Assembly: GCF_015244565.1 (NCBI RefSeq)
Contig: NZ_JABCQG010000001.1
Coordinates: 62,001-126,000 of the forward strand
DNA: 64,000 nt
Direction of reading: 5' to 3'
Origin: Gluconobacter vitians
GTDB taxonomy: Bacteria > Pseudomonadota > Alphaproteobacteria > Acetobacterales > Acetobacteraceae
In this document: positions 8,057-17,340 of the stretch, in pieces
How the letters are laid out: each line of letters opens with the position of its first letter
How positions within the stretch are numbered: position 1 is the first letter of the stretch
Notes under the pieces: generated by a model
Database searches by the model: none
What the model was told of the DNA's origin: nothing
The model's input: only the letters and a program-made list of their open reading frames with translations
Position numbers and translations under genes: made by a program

Positions 8057-10555
8057 TCAGGACGGACGCCGACGATTGCTCCCCGGACGCTTTCCACCTT
8101 TTGCAGGGTAGGTCTTGCCTCCGGGTTTTTTTGGCCCCGAAAAGGATGGTCTGCCTGCCGATCTGTCCGGCCCGCCGCGACCGGAACGGCCGCCGATGCG
8201 CTGCTGCTTCTGGCTCTCGCGCATCCGGCTCTGCGTCCGCAGGACCTGTTCAATCCAGTCATTGAGAATGGACGTGTTGATTTCCGCATCCTGACGCGCC
8301 GGATAGGCGTCCGGGAACCGCAGCGCCAGCCACCGCCAGGCCACCAGCCGCTTGTGCCGCTTCTCGGCACGCTCCAGCTCTTCGCGCCCTGCCTGTTCCG
8401 GATGCGGCAGACGCCCCGTACCCGGCGGCGGTACCGACCGTCCAGCCGCATGATCGGCCGCCCACTGGACCAGCCGCTGGATGCCATTGTCCCGCTCGTC
8501 AATCGGGCACATGGCGTAGGTCCAGCGTGTCGAAAGATCGAGGTTTTCCACGCCTTCGAGAGCCGCCGCAATTTCCAGCGCCTGCTCCATGTCGGCCAGA
8601 CGGTAATTCGGATCATCCGCCCGTAGAACGGCGTGTTTGATACGGGTCAGGACACCATAGAGACTGTCGCTGTCGATCTCTTCGGCCACAGCTCGGACAA
8701 TGTCCGAATCCGGCTGCACGAGGGGGCGCAGTTCCTTGATCTCTTCGGGCGGGGCGCTTAGCATTTTCCGGACAAAGGTAGGGCTGCCGGCGCCGGCAAG
8801 CACGCAGACCAGCCCGCTTTCATGTTTGCCGTAACGCCCGGCGCGACCGCCGATCTGCTTGACCTCCTGCGAGACCAGATCGCGCGTCTGGCGGCCGTCG
8901 AACTTACGCAGCGCACTGAACACGACACGGCGGATGGAGAGGTTCAGTCCCATGCCGATGGCGTCCGTCGCAATGAGAATATCGGCCTCCCCACTGTTGA
9001 AGCGGGCGGCTTCGGCACGGCGGACTTCCGGGCTCAGGGCTCCGTAAACCACGGCAACACGACGCCCGCGCGCCATAAGCTCGGCCCGCAGATCCAGCAC
9101 TTCACGGCGGGAGAAGGCGATGACGGCATCGCTGGGTTTGAGTTCATCCAGATGCAGCGTCTCACCCGCCTTGAGCGGGCTTTTGCGTTCGAGATGGATT
9201 TCGTCCACCGGGTCGTCGCAAAGCTCGGCAATACGCTTGACCAGCGGGATACAGTCCGGCGCGCCGAGGATGAAAACATGCCGGGCCGGGACACCCATGA
9301 TCGCTGCCGTCCAGGCGGCACCGCGGTCCGGATCTGCCAGCATCTGCGCTTCGTCGATAATCGCAACGTCCACCGGGTTATGGAACGGGCACATCTCGAC
9401 CGTCGCCGCCAGATGGCGTGCCCCCGGCATTTCGATCCGCTCTTCACCCGTAGACAGCGATGCCGGAACGCCGCGTGAGAGCAGGGACTCGCGGAATTCG
9501 TGGGCCAGAAGGCGCAACGGTGCGAGCGCGAGGCCGCTCTCGGCATTCGCCAGCGCATTGAGCGCGGTATAGGATTTGCCGGAGTTCGTCGGCCCCGTCA
9601 CCAAGGTGATGCGGCGTTTCAGGGCACGCGCCGTGCGGAAATGCCCGGCGAACCGGTCCAGCGCGGCCACGCGGGCAATCGCGGCATTGCCAGCCTTGTT
9701 GCCCAGATCCAGAACTTCCGGCCGGTCCTTGGTTCCGCTGCGCCATTGCGGCAGGAAAGTCCGGAGCCGCTTGAGTTCTGCAGGATCGAAGAAGAACAGT
9801 TCGATCCCGTCCGGCCGTGTTTCGCGGCGGGCAATGGGAATCCGGTTTTCGGCGATCCAGCGCAGGGCCTCGCGGCGCGAGCAGTGCAGGACATTCGGCA
9901 GTTCGTCGAAGCTGACCAGCCCTTCTTCCCACTGACGCAGACGCTCAAGCTCACGCGCCCTGCGTTCTTCCGCACGGGCCTGGATATCGGCCTGTTCGCG
10001 GGCACGGCGTTCTTCAGCAATCCGCAGATCGTCCTCGAAGCCGAGATCGACGCTGCCGAAAGCGGCTGCGATGCTCTGGGAGAGTTTTTCAAGCTGGCCG
10101 CTCGACAGGATCACACCGGTATCGGCGAGATCGGCGCGGACATCTTCCAGCACAGCACGCGGGGAGTCGCCCATTTCCTGCCAGCGCGCCATCAGGACAT
10201 CGTCGAGCGTCCGGCGCAGGGCTGGCATGTCGGCACGCGGATCATGGATGCGGGCCGCGGCTTCCTGCGTATCCGGCTTGCCGACCCAGACCTCGCCGGC
10301 CCTGCGGCACACATTCATGAGCTGGGAGGCCCAGGTCTTGCGGCGTACGACGCACAGAGCCTCGATCAGTCCGTCATGGGAAAGGGTCGCCTCCGGCCCT
10401 TCAAGTCTGCGCGCAACCTGCCGCAGCAGGGCAGGGCGCTCGCGCGGCGTGATGTCGAGCGGGGTCCCGAATTCGGCCTCAGCCCGCTGAAGGGCGCGTT
10501 CGGCCGGGGAAAAAGAGTCGGAAAGAGTGGCGTCCGGCATGGAGTCGTCTGTCAT
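8057..10555 (-). CDS. SUV3-like DExH RNA helicase
   Basis: The ~832-residue product is a superfamily 2 helicase. Its GPTNSGKS P-loop (about 321-328) and DEAQ Walker B box (about 401-404) match the SUV3/MgpS-like group rather than ordinary DEAD-box proteins. The C-terminal helicase lobe follows (ATDAIGMGLNLSIRRVVF, then QIGGRAGRYG). A charged coiled-coil-like segment (about 180-215) precedes the core, and the last 60 residues are a Gly/Arg/Lys-rich, probably RNA-binding tail. A role in RNA turnover is inferred from the mitochondrial SUV3 family. The start is uncertain: ATGs at 10540, 10555, 10573 and 10597 and a TTG at 10615 are all in frame. Confidence 0.85.
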   Translation of the reverse strand: MTDDSMPDATLSDSFSPAERALQRAEAEFGTPLDITPRERPALLRQVARRLEGPEATLSHDGLIEALCVVRRKTWASQLMNVCRRAGEVWVGKPDTQEAAARIHDPRADMPALRRTLDDVLMARWQEMGDSPRAVLEDVRADLADTGVILSSGQLEKLSQSIAAAFGSVDLGFEDDLRIAEERRAREQADIQARAEERRARELERLRQWEEGLVSFDELPNVLHCSRREALRWIAENRIPIARRETRPDGIELFFFDPAELKRLRTFLPQWRSGTKDRPEVLDLGNKAGNAAIARVAALDRFAGHFRTARALKRRITLVTGPTNSGKSYTALNALANAESGLALAPLRLLAHEFRESLLSRGVPASLSTGEERIEMPGARHLAATVEMCPFHNPVDVAIIDEAQMLADPDRGAAWTAAIMGVPARHVFILGAPDCIPLVKRIAELCDDPVDEIHLERKSPLKAGETLHLDELKPSDAVIAFSRREVLDLRAELMARGRRVAVVYGALSPEVRRAEAARFNSGEADILIATDAIGMGLNLSIRRVVFSALRKFDGRQTRDLVSQEVKQIGGRAGRYGKHESGLVCVLAGAGSPTFVRKMLSAPPEEIKELRPLVQPDSDIVRAVAEEIDSDSLYGVLTRIKHAVLRADDPNYRLADMEQALEIAAALEGVENLDLSTRWTYAMCPIDERDNGIQRLVQWAADHAAGRSVPPPGTGRLPHPEQAGREELERAEKRHKRLVAWRWLALRFPDAYPARQDAEINTSILNDWIEQVLRTQSRMRESQKQQRIGGRSGRGGPDRSAGRPSFSGPKKPGGKTYPAKGGKRPGSNRRRPS

Positions 10556-10643
10556 AAGAGTCTTGTGCGTCATTCCGGCATGCGCTTCAACGCGCATGGG
10601 TTTCCCGAGCGGCAACGATTGGGCTAAAAGACCCGACCATTAT

Positions 10644-10658
10644 CAGGTCCGTGACCTG
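10644..10658. promoter_or_regulatory. Interrupted palindrome between the helicase gene and fpr
   Basis: CAGGTC-CGT-GACCTG is a perfect 6+3+6 interrupted palindrome, 33 bases upstream of the fpr start and in the divergent gap with the helicase gene. It has the size and symmetry of a binding site for a dimeric regulator. No known family consensus is recognised. Confidence 0.35.
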
Positions 10659-10690
10659 TTATCCGTTCCGAACCGGAGACAGAACCAGAC

Positions 10691-11578
10691 ATGTCCACCC
10701 CGACTTTTGCCGCCCCGACTCCGACCATCGACGAGCCCCTGACCGGCCTGGTGCCGTTCGAAGGCCATCCGAAGCAGTACCGCCTTGCTGAACCGAGCAA
10801 GGAATACGCCCATCTGTATCCGGCGAAGGTGCTGACGGTCCATCACTGGACGGACCGCCTGTTCAGCTTCACCACGACGCGTGATCCCGGCCTGCGTTTC
10901 GAGAACGGCCAGTTCGCGATGATCGGCATCGAGGTCGAAGGCAAGCCGCTTCTGCGCGCCTATTCGATCGCCTCCGCCAACTATGAAGACCACATGGAGT
11001 TCCTCTCCATCGCGGTTCCCGATGGTCCGCTGACCTCGCGTCTGCGCCATGTGAAGGTGGGCGATACGGTCCTGATCGGCCGCAAGCCGGTTGGCACGCT
11101 GTTGCTCGACAATCTCAAGCCGGGCCGCAACCTGTATTTCCTGTCCACGGGTACGGGGCTGGCGCCGTTCATGAGCCTCATCAAGGATCCCGAGGCCTAT
11201 GAGCGCTATGAGAACGTGATCCTCAGCCACACCGTCCGTATCTCGGGCGAACTGGCCTATGAGAACCACATCCGCCACGAACTGCCGGAGCACGAGTTCC
11301 TAGGCGAGTTCGTCAAGGACAAGCTGCGCTACTACCCGGCTGTGACCCGCGAAGACTATGCCGTGACCGATCGCATTACCAAGCTGATCGAGACGGGCAA
11401 GATTTTCGAGGATCTGGGCATCGACAAGCTCGATCCCGAGCATGACCGCGTCATGATCTGCGGTTCGCCGGAAATGCTGGCCGACACCGAAGCCCTTCTC
11501 GAGCGTATGGGTTTCGTGGAAGGCAATATGAGCCATCAGGGTTCGTATGTCGTTGAAAAGGCCTTTGCCGAGCGCTGA
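10691..11578 (+). CDS. fpr: Ferredoxin-NADP(+) reductase
   Basis: This FAD enzyme moves electrons between NADPH and ferredoxin or flavodoxin. The 295-residue product has the FAD-binding RAYSIAS motif near residue 78, a GTGLAPFMSLI nucleotide-binding segment near 156, a MICGSPEMLADTE stretch near 257, and a C-terminus ending VVEKAFAER, which is the bacterial Fpr pattern. The first 35 residues extend beyond the usual 257-residue form. It is followed 28 bases later by glutathione reductase, so both may serve NADPH-linked redox defence. Confidence 0.93.
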   Translation: MSTPTFAAPTPTIDEPLTGLVPFEGHPKQYRLAEPSKEYAHLYPAKVLTVHHWTDRLFSFTTTRDPGLRFENGQFAMIGIEVEGKPLLRAYSIASANYEDHMEFLSIAVPDGPLTSRLRHVKVGDTVLIGRKPVGTLLLDNLKPGRNLYFLSTGTGLAPFMSLIKDPEAYERYENVILSHTVRISGELAYENHIRHELPEHEFLGEFVKDKLRYYPAVTREDYAVTDRITKLIETGKIFEDLGIDKLDPEHDRVMICGSPEMLADTEALLERMGFVEGNMSHQGSYVVEKAFAER

Positions 11579-11606
11579 GGTCTCAAAGGCACGAAAGGCC
11601 GGGATG

Positions 11607-12998
11607 ATGCAGGATTTTGATCTGTTCGTTATTGGTGCCGGTTCGGGCGGCGTGCGCTGTGCGCGCATTGCCGCCCAGAACGGAGCGCGCGTCGCGATTG
11701 CGGAGCGCCGACACTGGGGCGGAACCTGCGTCAATCTCGGCTGCGTGCCCAAGAAACTGATGGTCTATGCGGCTGATTATGGCCGCGAGATCGCTGACGC
11801 CCCGTCCTATGGCTGGGACGTCAAACCGGTTGCTCATGACTGGTCCACGCTGATCAGCGCCAAGGACCGCGAGATCGAGCGCCTGAACCGCATCTATGTC
11901 TCGATGCTGGAAAAGGCCGGGGTCACGCTGTTTACGGGCGATGCCAGTTTCGTGGACGCCCATACGGTCGAAATCGGCCCGTCCGAACTGGCGCCGGATG
12001 CGTCCGTCCAGCGTGTCCGGGCGAAGAACATCGTCATCGCCACCGGCTCCACGCCCACGCGCCTAAACATTCCCGGCGCCGAACATGCGATCGTCTCGGA
12101 CGATGCCTTCCATCTGGCTGACCGCCCCGAGCGCGTTGCTGTGATCGGCAGCGGCTATATCGGTATCGAGTTTGCCGGGATCTTTGCGGGACTGGGTTCG
12201 AAGGTGGATCTGGTTTTCCGCCAGCAGCTTCCCCTGCGCGGCTTTGATCATGAAATGCGCGCCCATCTGTCCGAACTGCTGCCGCTGAACGGCATCAAGG
12301 CGCATCCCGGCCGTTCCCCGGAGCGGATTGAGAAGGTTGCGGACGGTTATCGTCTGCATCTTGAAGGCGGTGATGTCATTGAGACGGACTGCGTGTTCAT
12401 GGCGACGGGCCGTCACCCCAATCTGGCACCGCTCAAACTCGAGAACGCTGGTGTCGCGACATGGAGCGGCCGTATTCCCGCAACGGCGGAAGATGCCAGC
12501 ACCAATGTTCCGGGCATCTACGCCATTGGCGATGTGACGGACACCTACAACCTTACCCCCACGGCCATTGCCGAAGGGCATCTTCTGGCCGAGCGTCTGT
12601 TCGGGGAAACCGGCCGCGACTGGTCCTTCGCAACGACGCCCAAGGCCGTGTTTTTCTCCCAGCCGCTCGCCACGGTCGGCCTGACCGAAGAAGAGGCTGC
12701 CCAGAGCCATGATCTGGACATTTACACATCCAGCTTCACGCCGATGCGCCAGACGCTTTCGGGCCGCAAGGGCAAGACCCTGATGAAGCTGGTTGTGGAT
12801 GCAAAGAGCAAGGTTGTGCTCGGTGCGCACATGATCGGTCCCGATGCGCCCGAGATCATTCAGGGCCTTGCCATTGCGATCACGGCAAAGCTGACCAAGC
12901 GGGATTTCGATCGCACGATCGGCCTGCACCCCACCAGTGCGGAAGAGTTCGTGACTATGCGGAGCCTCACACGTCACGTCCCCCGAAAAGCAGGCTGA
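11607..12998 (+). CDS. gor: Glutathione-disulfide reductase
   Basis: This flavoenzyme reduces glutathione disulfide with NADPH. The 463-residue product has the FAD-binding IGAGSGG motif, the redox-active CVNLGC disulfide, the NAD(P)H fold GSGYIGIEFAG, the second FAD motif GIYAIGDV and the C-terminal active-site GLHPTSAEEF. I chose ATG 11607 because an AAAGG site lies eight bases upstream; the adjacent ATG 11604 is also possible. Upstream in-frame starts would read through the end of fpr. The family also includes lipoamide and mycothione reductases, but the residues around the disulfide fit glutathione reductase best. Confidence 0.93.
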   Translation: MQDFDLFVIGAGSGGVRCARIAAQNGARVAIAERRHWGGTCVNLGCVPKKLMVYAADYGREIADAPSYGWDVKPVAHDWSTLISAKDREIERLNRIYVSMLEKAGVTLFTGDASFVDAHTVEIGPSELAPDASVQRVRAKNIVIATGSTPTRLNIPGAEHAIVSDDAFHLADRPERVAVIGSGYIGIEFAGIFAGLGSKVDLVFRQQLPLRGFDHEMRAHLSELLPLNGIKAHPGRSPERIEKVADGYRLHLEGGDVIETDCVFMATGRHPNLAPLKLENAGVATWSGRIPATAEDASTNVPGIYAIGDVTDTYNLTPTAIAEGHLLAERLFGETGRDWSFATTPKAVFFSQPLATVGLTEEEAAQSHDLDIYTSSFTPMRQTLSGRKGKTLMKLVVDAKSKVVLGAHMIGPDAPEIIQGLAIAITAKLTKRDFDRTIGLHPTSAEEFVTMRSLTRHVPRKAG

Positions 12999-13077
12999 AC
13001 CCTATGGCGGCGCGTAACGGTCTTACGGGGGCTCCGCAGTCGGGCCGCCACATATTTTCTGAGGGGCAATACCGGGC

Positions 13078-15117
13078 ATGAAGTTTGGCTGGCTGTTTGC
13101 CCCGTCGATTACCTCCGTCATGTTTGCCCTCCGCACCACGATCGCAGCGCTTCTGGCGCTGGCGATCGCGCTGTGGATGGAGCTTGGTGAGCCGCAATGG
13201 GCTGCCATGACCGTCTGGATCGTCGCCCAGAATTCCCGCGGCGAAAGTATTTCCAAGGGGCGCTGGCGTCTGGTCGGAACGGTGGTCGGCATGGTGGCCG
13301 CCATCGCGCTCATGGCAGCGTTTCCACAATATCCCTGGCTGTTTCTGCCGGCACTTGCCCTCTGGGTCGGGCTGTGTGCCGGTCTTGCGACGCTGACGCA
13401 TAATTTCCGCGGCTACGCCCTCGTGCTGGCCGGCTATACCTGCACCATCATCGCGCTGGGTGCGGTCAAGGAACCCGATCACGTCTTCAACGTGGCGATG
13501 GCCCGCGGCACCTATATTTTTCTTGGTGTGATCTGTGAGACGGCCATGGGCATGATTGCCCTGCCCAATGTCGCAGGCCGTGCGCGTGAGGAACTGCGCA
13601 AACGACTTCAGGCGATTCTGACCCGTGCCATTCCAGCCCTGACGGACGTTCTGCGTCAAAAGAGGGGGGCGACGGACGACCTCTCGACCCTTCTGGGCTC
13701 GCTTCAGGCCTCCAGCGACCAGATCGAATTCAGCCGCATCGAGATCCGCAGTGAAGGCAATGAGGTCGAGCACGCCTATGTCACGCTCGGTCTGGTTGCG
13801 CGTGTCCTGTCTCGCGGACTGGGCCTGCGCACGCGCATGACGGCCGTGACGCATCAGCCCGAAGCCCTGCGGCCCTTCCTTGAAGACATGGCCAGTGCCC
13901 TGGATGGAATGCCGGAGCGTCTGGTGACCGACCGTCGCGGCATCGCGGCACTGGTTCAGGCCGAGGCTCTTCTGGCCGAATGCCGGGGCCGGATGCAGAC
14001 CATCCTGCCGCGTGACGACGAAGACTCCCTGAATGAAGGGATCATCCTGACCGGCGTGGAAGTCATGCTGTCGGATCTGTGCGAAACGCTGCGCTCCTAT
14101 CGCGCCAGCGTGGATGGCGCGCCGGTCTCCGAACGCCATCGTCTGACCCACAATCCCGACTGGCGCGCCTCCATGCGTAACGGCGTGCGCACGACCGCGG
14201 CCCTGCTGTTCGGGGCTTATGTCTGGGAGGTCACGGCCTGGCCACAGGGCAGCGTGTTCCTGACATTCATCGCCGTGGTCTGCGCACGTTTCGCGACCTT
14301 CGAGAACTCCGTCCTGCTGAGTGCTGCGTTTTTTTACGGCGCTGTCTGGGCTGCCGTGGCGAGCGTTATTCCGGTCTTCATCGTCATGCCGGTGACAGCC
14401 AATTATCCGTTTTTCTGTCTGGTTGCCGGGTTCTTCATGATGCTGGGCGGCCTGGCGTCCCGCAATCCGTCCACAGCCGTCATGGCTGCGTCTTACGGCA
14501 CGTTCTTTCCGTTCCTGCTCGGCATGGACAACCAGGGGCGCATCAACGAGATCGGCTGGTTCAACACCACGATCGCCCTGCTGCTGGGGCTTGGCGCCGG
14601 TGTGATCATCTTCCGGGCCGTCCTGCCATTTACGCCAGCACGCGCCGGCGAAGTTCTGCGGTACCAGCTCAAGCGCAGTCTGCGCCGGCTGGCGCTGCCG
14701 GGTGTGGTCATGGACGAATATGTCTGGATCAATGAGGGCACGCAGAGCATGGAGCGCGCCGTGCGATTTGCCGGTTCGCTTTCCAGCGAGCGTGCGGAAG
14801 CAATGCTGCGCGGCACGCTCTCGGTTCTGACCGTTGGGCGAAACGTGCTGATGCTGCGAAAGCTCGCCCAGCATGGAAGCCTGCCGGATACGGCGGTTGC
14901 GGCGGTTGACGGAATGGTGCGGAACCTGCTGCGTCGCAAGCTGCCGCTCACGCACACCTCCGCCACGATCGACCCCACACTGGACGAGCTCTACGCTCTG
15001 GAGCGGCAGTCGCAGGATCCGTCCATCCGCCATGATCTGGTTCTGGCAATCGGATCCCTGCTGATCGTGCGCACCGAAATGCCGGTCAGCAGGGCTTTCC
15101 TCAAGGGCGCATTCTGA
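13078..15117 (+). CDS. FUSC-family membrane protein (aromatic acid exporter-like)
   Basis: The 679-residue product has two similar halves. Each has a bundle of transmembrane helices (about 20-170 and about 365-520) followed by a soluble helical region. The first bundle carries the FUSC-type motif EPQWAAMTVWIVAQNSRGES. This layout matches the AaeB/FUSC family, whose best-known members export p-hydroxybenzoate and related acids. In E. coli, AaeB works with a membrane-fusion subunit, AaeA; no such gene is adjacent here. The substrate is not inferable from sequence. Confidence 0.85.
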   Translation: MKFGWLFAPSITSVMFALRTTIAALLALAIALWMELGEPQWAAMTVWIVAQNSRGESISKGRWRLVGTVVGMVAAIALMAAFPQYPWLFLPALALWVGLCAGLATLTHNFRGYALVLAGYTCTIIALGAVKEPDHVFNVAMARGTYIFLGVICETAMGMIALPNVAGRAREELRKRLQAILTRAIPALTDVLRQKRGATDDLSTLLGSLQASSDQIEFSRIEIRSEGNEVEHAYVTLGLVARVLSRGLGLRTRMTAVTHQPEALRPFLEDMASALDGMPERLVTDRRGIAALVQAEALLAECRGRMQTILPRDDEDSLNEGIILTGVEVMLSDLCETLRSYRASVDGAPVSERHRLTHNPDWRASMRNGVRTTAALLFGAYVWEVTAWPQGSVFLTFIAVVCARFATFENSVLLSAAFFYGAVWAAVASVIPVFIVMPVTANYPFFCLVAGFFMMLGGLASRNPSTAVMAASYGTFFPFLLGMDNQGRINEIGWFNTTIALLLGLGAGVIIFRAVLPFTPARAGEVLRYQLKRSLRRLALPGVVMDEYVWINEGTQSMERAVRFAGSLSSERAEAMLRGTLSVLTVGRNVLMLRKLAQHGSLPDTAVAAVDGMVRNLLRRKLPLTHTSATIDPTLDELYALERQSQDPSIRHDLVLAIGSLLIVRTEMPVSRAFLKGAF

Positions 15118-15123
15118 CGTCCC

Positions 15124-15948
15124 TCAGGGTGTAGCGAGGAACCGCAGCAGGTCCTCGTTCACCCGCTCGGCATGGGTCATGAACAGCCCGTGCGGCGCGC
15201 CTTCATAGGAAATCCAGGTGGAGCCCGGTATGGCTGCCGCGGCCTTCTGGCCCGCAATATCGGCGGGAACGGCAGAGTCGCCTGTGCCGTGGATCACCAG
15301 CGTCGGGACGGTGAAGGCCTGCAGGTCCGGGCGAAAGTCCGTTGTGCCCCAGGCATCCACACAGTCCAGCGTCGCCATCGGGCTTGCCATGCAGGCCAGA
15401 ATAAACGTCCAATCCAGCACACCCTGACTGACGGGGTGATGGATCATGCTGACGCCGTAGAAATCAGGAATGAAGTCCTTCAGGAAGCCGAAGCGGTCCT
15501 GGCGGATCTTCTGCTTGATCCCGTCAAAGACGGAAATATCGACGCCCTTGGGATTATCGGCTGTCTTGAGCAGGAAGGGGACAACCGACGACAGCAGCAC
15601 AGTCTTGGAAATACGTGACCGGCCATGGCGGCTCAGATAGCGGGCAATTTCACCGCCACCCATGGAGAAGCCGACCAGCGTTGCATCCCACAGATCAAGC
15701 TGTTCGAGAATGGCGGCCAGATCATCGGCCAGCGTATCGTAATCATAGCAGTTGATCGGATGGCCGGACTGGCCGAACCCGCGGCGGTCATAGGTGATGA
15801 CGCGGTAACCCGCCTCGACCAGCGCCAGCGTCTGCTTTTCCCACATGTCCCCGGTGAGGGGCCATCCATGGATCAGGACGACGGGCTTGCCGGCCCCCAT
15901 GTCCTTGACGTGAAGGCTCGTTCCATCAGTAGCGGTGATATACGGCAT
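15124..15948 (-). CDS. Alpha/beta hydrolase, non-heme chloroperoxidase-like
   Basis: The 274-residue product is an alpha/beta-hydrolase with the full triad: Ser95 in GFSMGG, Asp224 in HGTGDSAVP and His253 in APHGLF. It has the LIHGWP oxyanion segment near residues 25-30. The YITATDG N-terminus and CMASPMATLDCVDAWGTTDF segment match the cofactor-free haloperoxidase/esterase group. I start it at ATG 15948, which has a GAGGA site eight bases upstream; the frame is open a further 37 residues but these are not family-like. Physiological halogenation is unlikely; esterase or perhydrolase activity is more plausible. It converges with the FUSC gene, six bases away. Confidence 0.9.
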   Translation of the reverse strand: MPYITATDGTSLHVKDMGAGKPVVLIHGWPLTGDMWEKQTLALVEAGYRVITYDRRGFGQSGHPINCYDYDTLADDLAAILEQLDLWDATLVGFSMGGGEIARYLSRHGRSRISKTVLLSSVVPFLLKTADNPKGVDISVFDGIKQKIRQDRFGFLKDFIPDFYGVSMIHHPVSQGVLDWTFILACMASPMATLDCVDAWGTTDFRPDLQAFTVPTLVIHGTGDSAVPADIAGQKAAAAIPGSTWISYEGAPHGLFMTHAERVNEDLLRFLATP

Positions 15949-16012
15949 GGTTCTGATCCTCGAAGGCGTTGACCTGAGGACCAGAACTTGTTGCCGCGAC
16001 TTTGGTTGCGTC

Positions 16013-16420
16013 TTACCAGCCGTTTCCGCGCGGGGCGGTCCAGCCATTGCCCGATGCATCGCCGAGCTGTCCGGACTGCGTGTTATTACTGCCCTGATAG
16101 GACGAACCGAACTTGGAGATGTTCGCGCCCGTCACGGAATCGCGCTCCACGCCGGCTTCATGGTCCGGATCGGGACCATGCTCGAACTCGGTGGACGGCG
16201 TGTCGGAATAACCCAGCGGGGGCTTGCGATGGCCGCGGGCACGGAAATGCTCACCACCTGTCGTGGCCTGGGACTGGGCATCCCCCTGACCTGGCTGCGT
16301 CGGAAGCGTCGTACCAGCCGCGTAAGGCTGACCGAAGGTTGCGGTCTGGGCCTGTGCCGCCCCTCCCAGCAGAGCGGTCGCCAGCAGGGCGTGGCAGAAG
16401 AAACGGGAAGAGGACAACAT
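16013..16420 (-). CDS. Small secreted protein of unknown function
   Basis: The 135-residue product has a clear signal peptide (MLSSSRFFCHALLATALL, cleavage probably after GGAAQAQ). The mature part is low-complexity, rich in Gly, Gln, Ser, Thr and Pro, with no cysteine and no recognisable domain. ATG 16420 has an AAGGA site nine bases upstream and gives a proper signal peptide; a longer frame to 16501 does not. It is probably periplasmic or exported. I do not recognise the family. Confidence 0.65.
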   Translation of the reverse strand: MLSSSRFFCHALLATALLGGAAQAQTATFGQPYAAGTTLPTQPGQGDAQSQATTGGEHFRARGHRKPPLGYSDTPSTEFEHGPDPDHEAGVERDSVTGANISKFGSSYQGSNNTQSGQLGDASGNGWTAPRGNGW

Positions 16421-16639
16421 GTGATCCGGTCCTTGGCCGATCATGACAACAAGGCTGCCTCCCGGAGGAAACGCGACGTCAGGCTCTGACATCCCCGGCA
16501 AGGCGGCATATCAGTCTATAATCGGCCCGCTTTCCCCCGTGTTCAAGACTTCTTTTCCTCTGGAACCGTTTCAGAGCCGCCCCATATCAGAAGACATGAC
16601 GATATCAGCACGGAATTTTCCGGTCCGGGGCGGTGACTG

Positions 16640-17293
16640 ATGGATGATCTTCTGACGTCCATTCGCCCGCGAACGCTTCTGGCCGAGGGAGCCGTGTGGC
16701 TGCCCGGTTTTGCCCTGTCCGAAGCGCCAGCACTCCATCAGGCCATCGCAGACGTAAGTGCACAAGCGCCTTTCCGTCATTTCCGTACCCGCATGGGTCC
16801 GATGTCGGCTGCGATGACATCCTGCGGGGCCTGTGGCTGGGTCGCCGATCCGTCCGGCTACCGCTATTCCCGAACCGATCCGCAAAGCGGCCGGCCCTGG
16901 CCCGCCATGCCAGACGCACTTCGTCACCTTGCCATCCGCGCGGCGACCGGGGCGGGGTATGAGGGCTTTGATCCGTCCTCCTGCCTCATCAACCGCTATG
17001 GACCGGGTGCGAAAATGGGGCTGCATCAGGACAGGGACGAGGGGATGCCCGAGGCGCCGGTTGTGTCGGTTTCCCTTGGCGTACCCGCGCGTTTTTCGTT
17101 TGGTGGTTCAAGCCGGACGGACCCGAAACGCACCATCGAACTTCTGGATGGTGACGTCGTGGTCTGGGGCGGTCCCTCCCGGGTTGCCTGGCATGGAGTC
17201 TCACCCATCCGCGAAACATTCCATCAGCAGACAGGTGCCATGCGATACAATCTGACGTTTCGCGCTATCAACGCCGCGCTTTTTCGGCCATAA
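16640..17293 (+). CDS. alkB: AlkB-type DNA repair dioxygenase
   Basis: This Fe(II)/2-oxoglutarate dioxygenase removes alkyl groups such as 1-methyladenine and 3-methylcytosine from DNA. The 217-residue product has the iron ligands His129 and Asp131 (LHQDRDE) and His185 (WHGVSP). The 2-oxoglutarate-binding Arg side follows (RYNLTFR, about 202-208), and the FSFGG and DGDVVVWGG segments match E. coli AlkB. It stands alone, not beside ada. The assignment is secure at family level. Confidence 0.95.
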   Translation: MDDLLTSIRPRTLLAEGAVWLPGFALSEAPALHQAIADVSAQAPFRHFRTRMGPMSAAMTSCGACGWVADPSGYRYSRTDPQSGRPWPAMPDALRHLAIRAATGAGYEGFDPSSCLINRYGPGAKMGLHQDRDEGMPEAPVVSVSLGVPARFSFGGSSRTDPKRTIELLDGDVVVWGGPSRVAWHGVSPIRETFHQQTGAMRYNLTFRAINAALFRP

Positions 17294-17340
17294 CCAGCCC
17301 CCCGCAACTCCCGCATTCACATCCTTCCGGAGGGCATTTG

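Noticed and set aside
12967-15033. A 688-residue open frame antisense to the FUSC transporter
   Set aside because: It runs opposite a clear membrane transporter gene, is rich in Gln/His/Arg, and has no family match. Long antisense frames are common in GC-rich coding DNA.
15124-16059. Longer start (16059) for the alpha/beta hydrolase
   Set aside because: The extra 37 residues are not family-like, overlap the secreted-protein gene, and ATG 15948 has a better ribosome-binding site.
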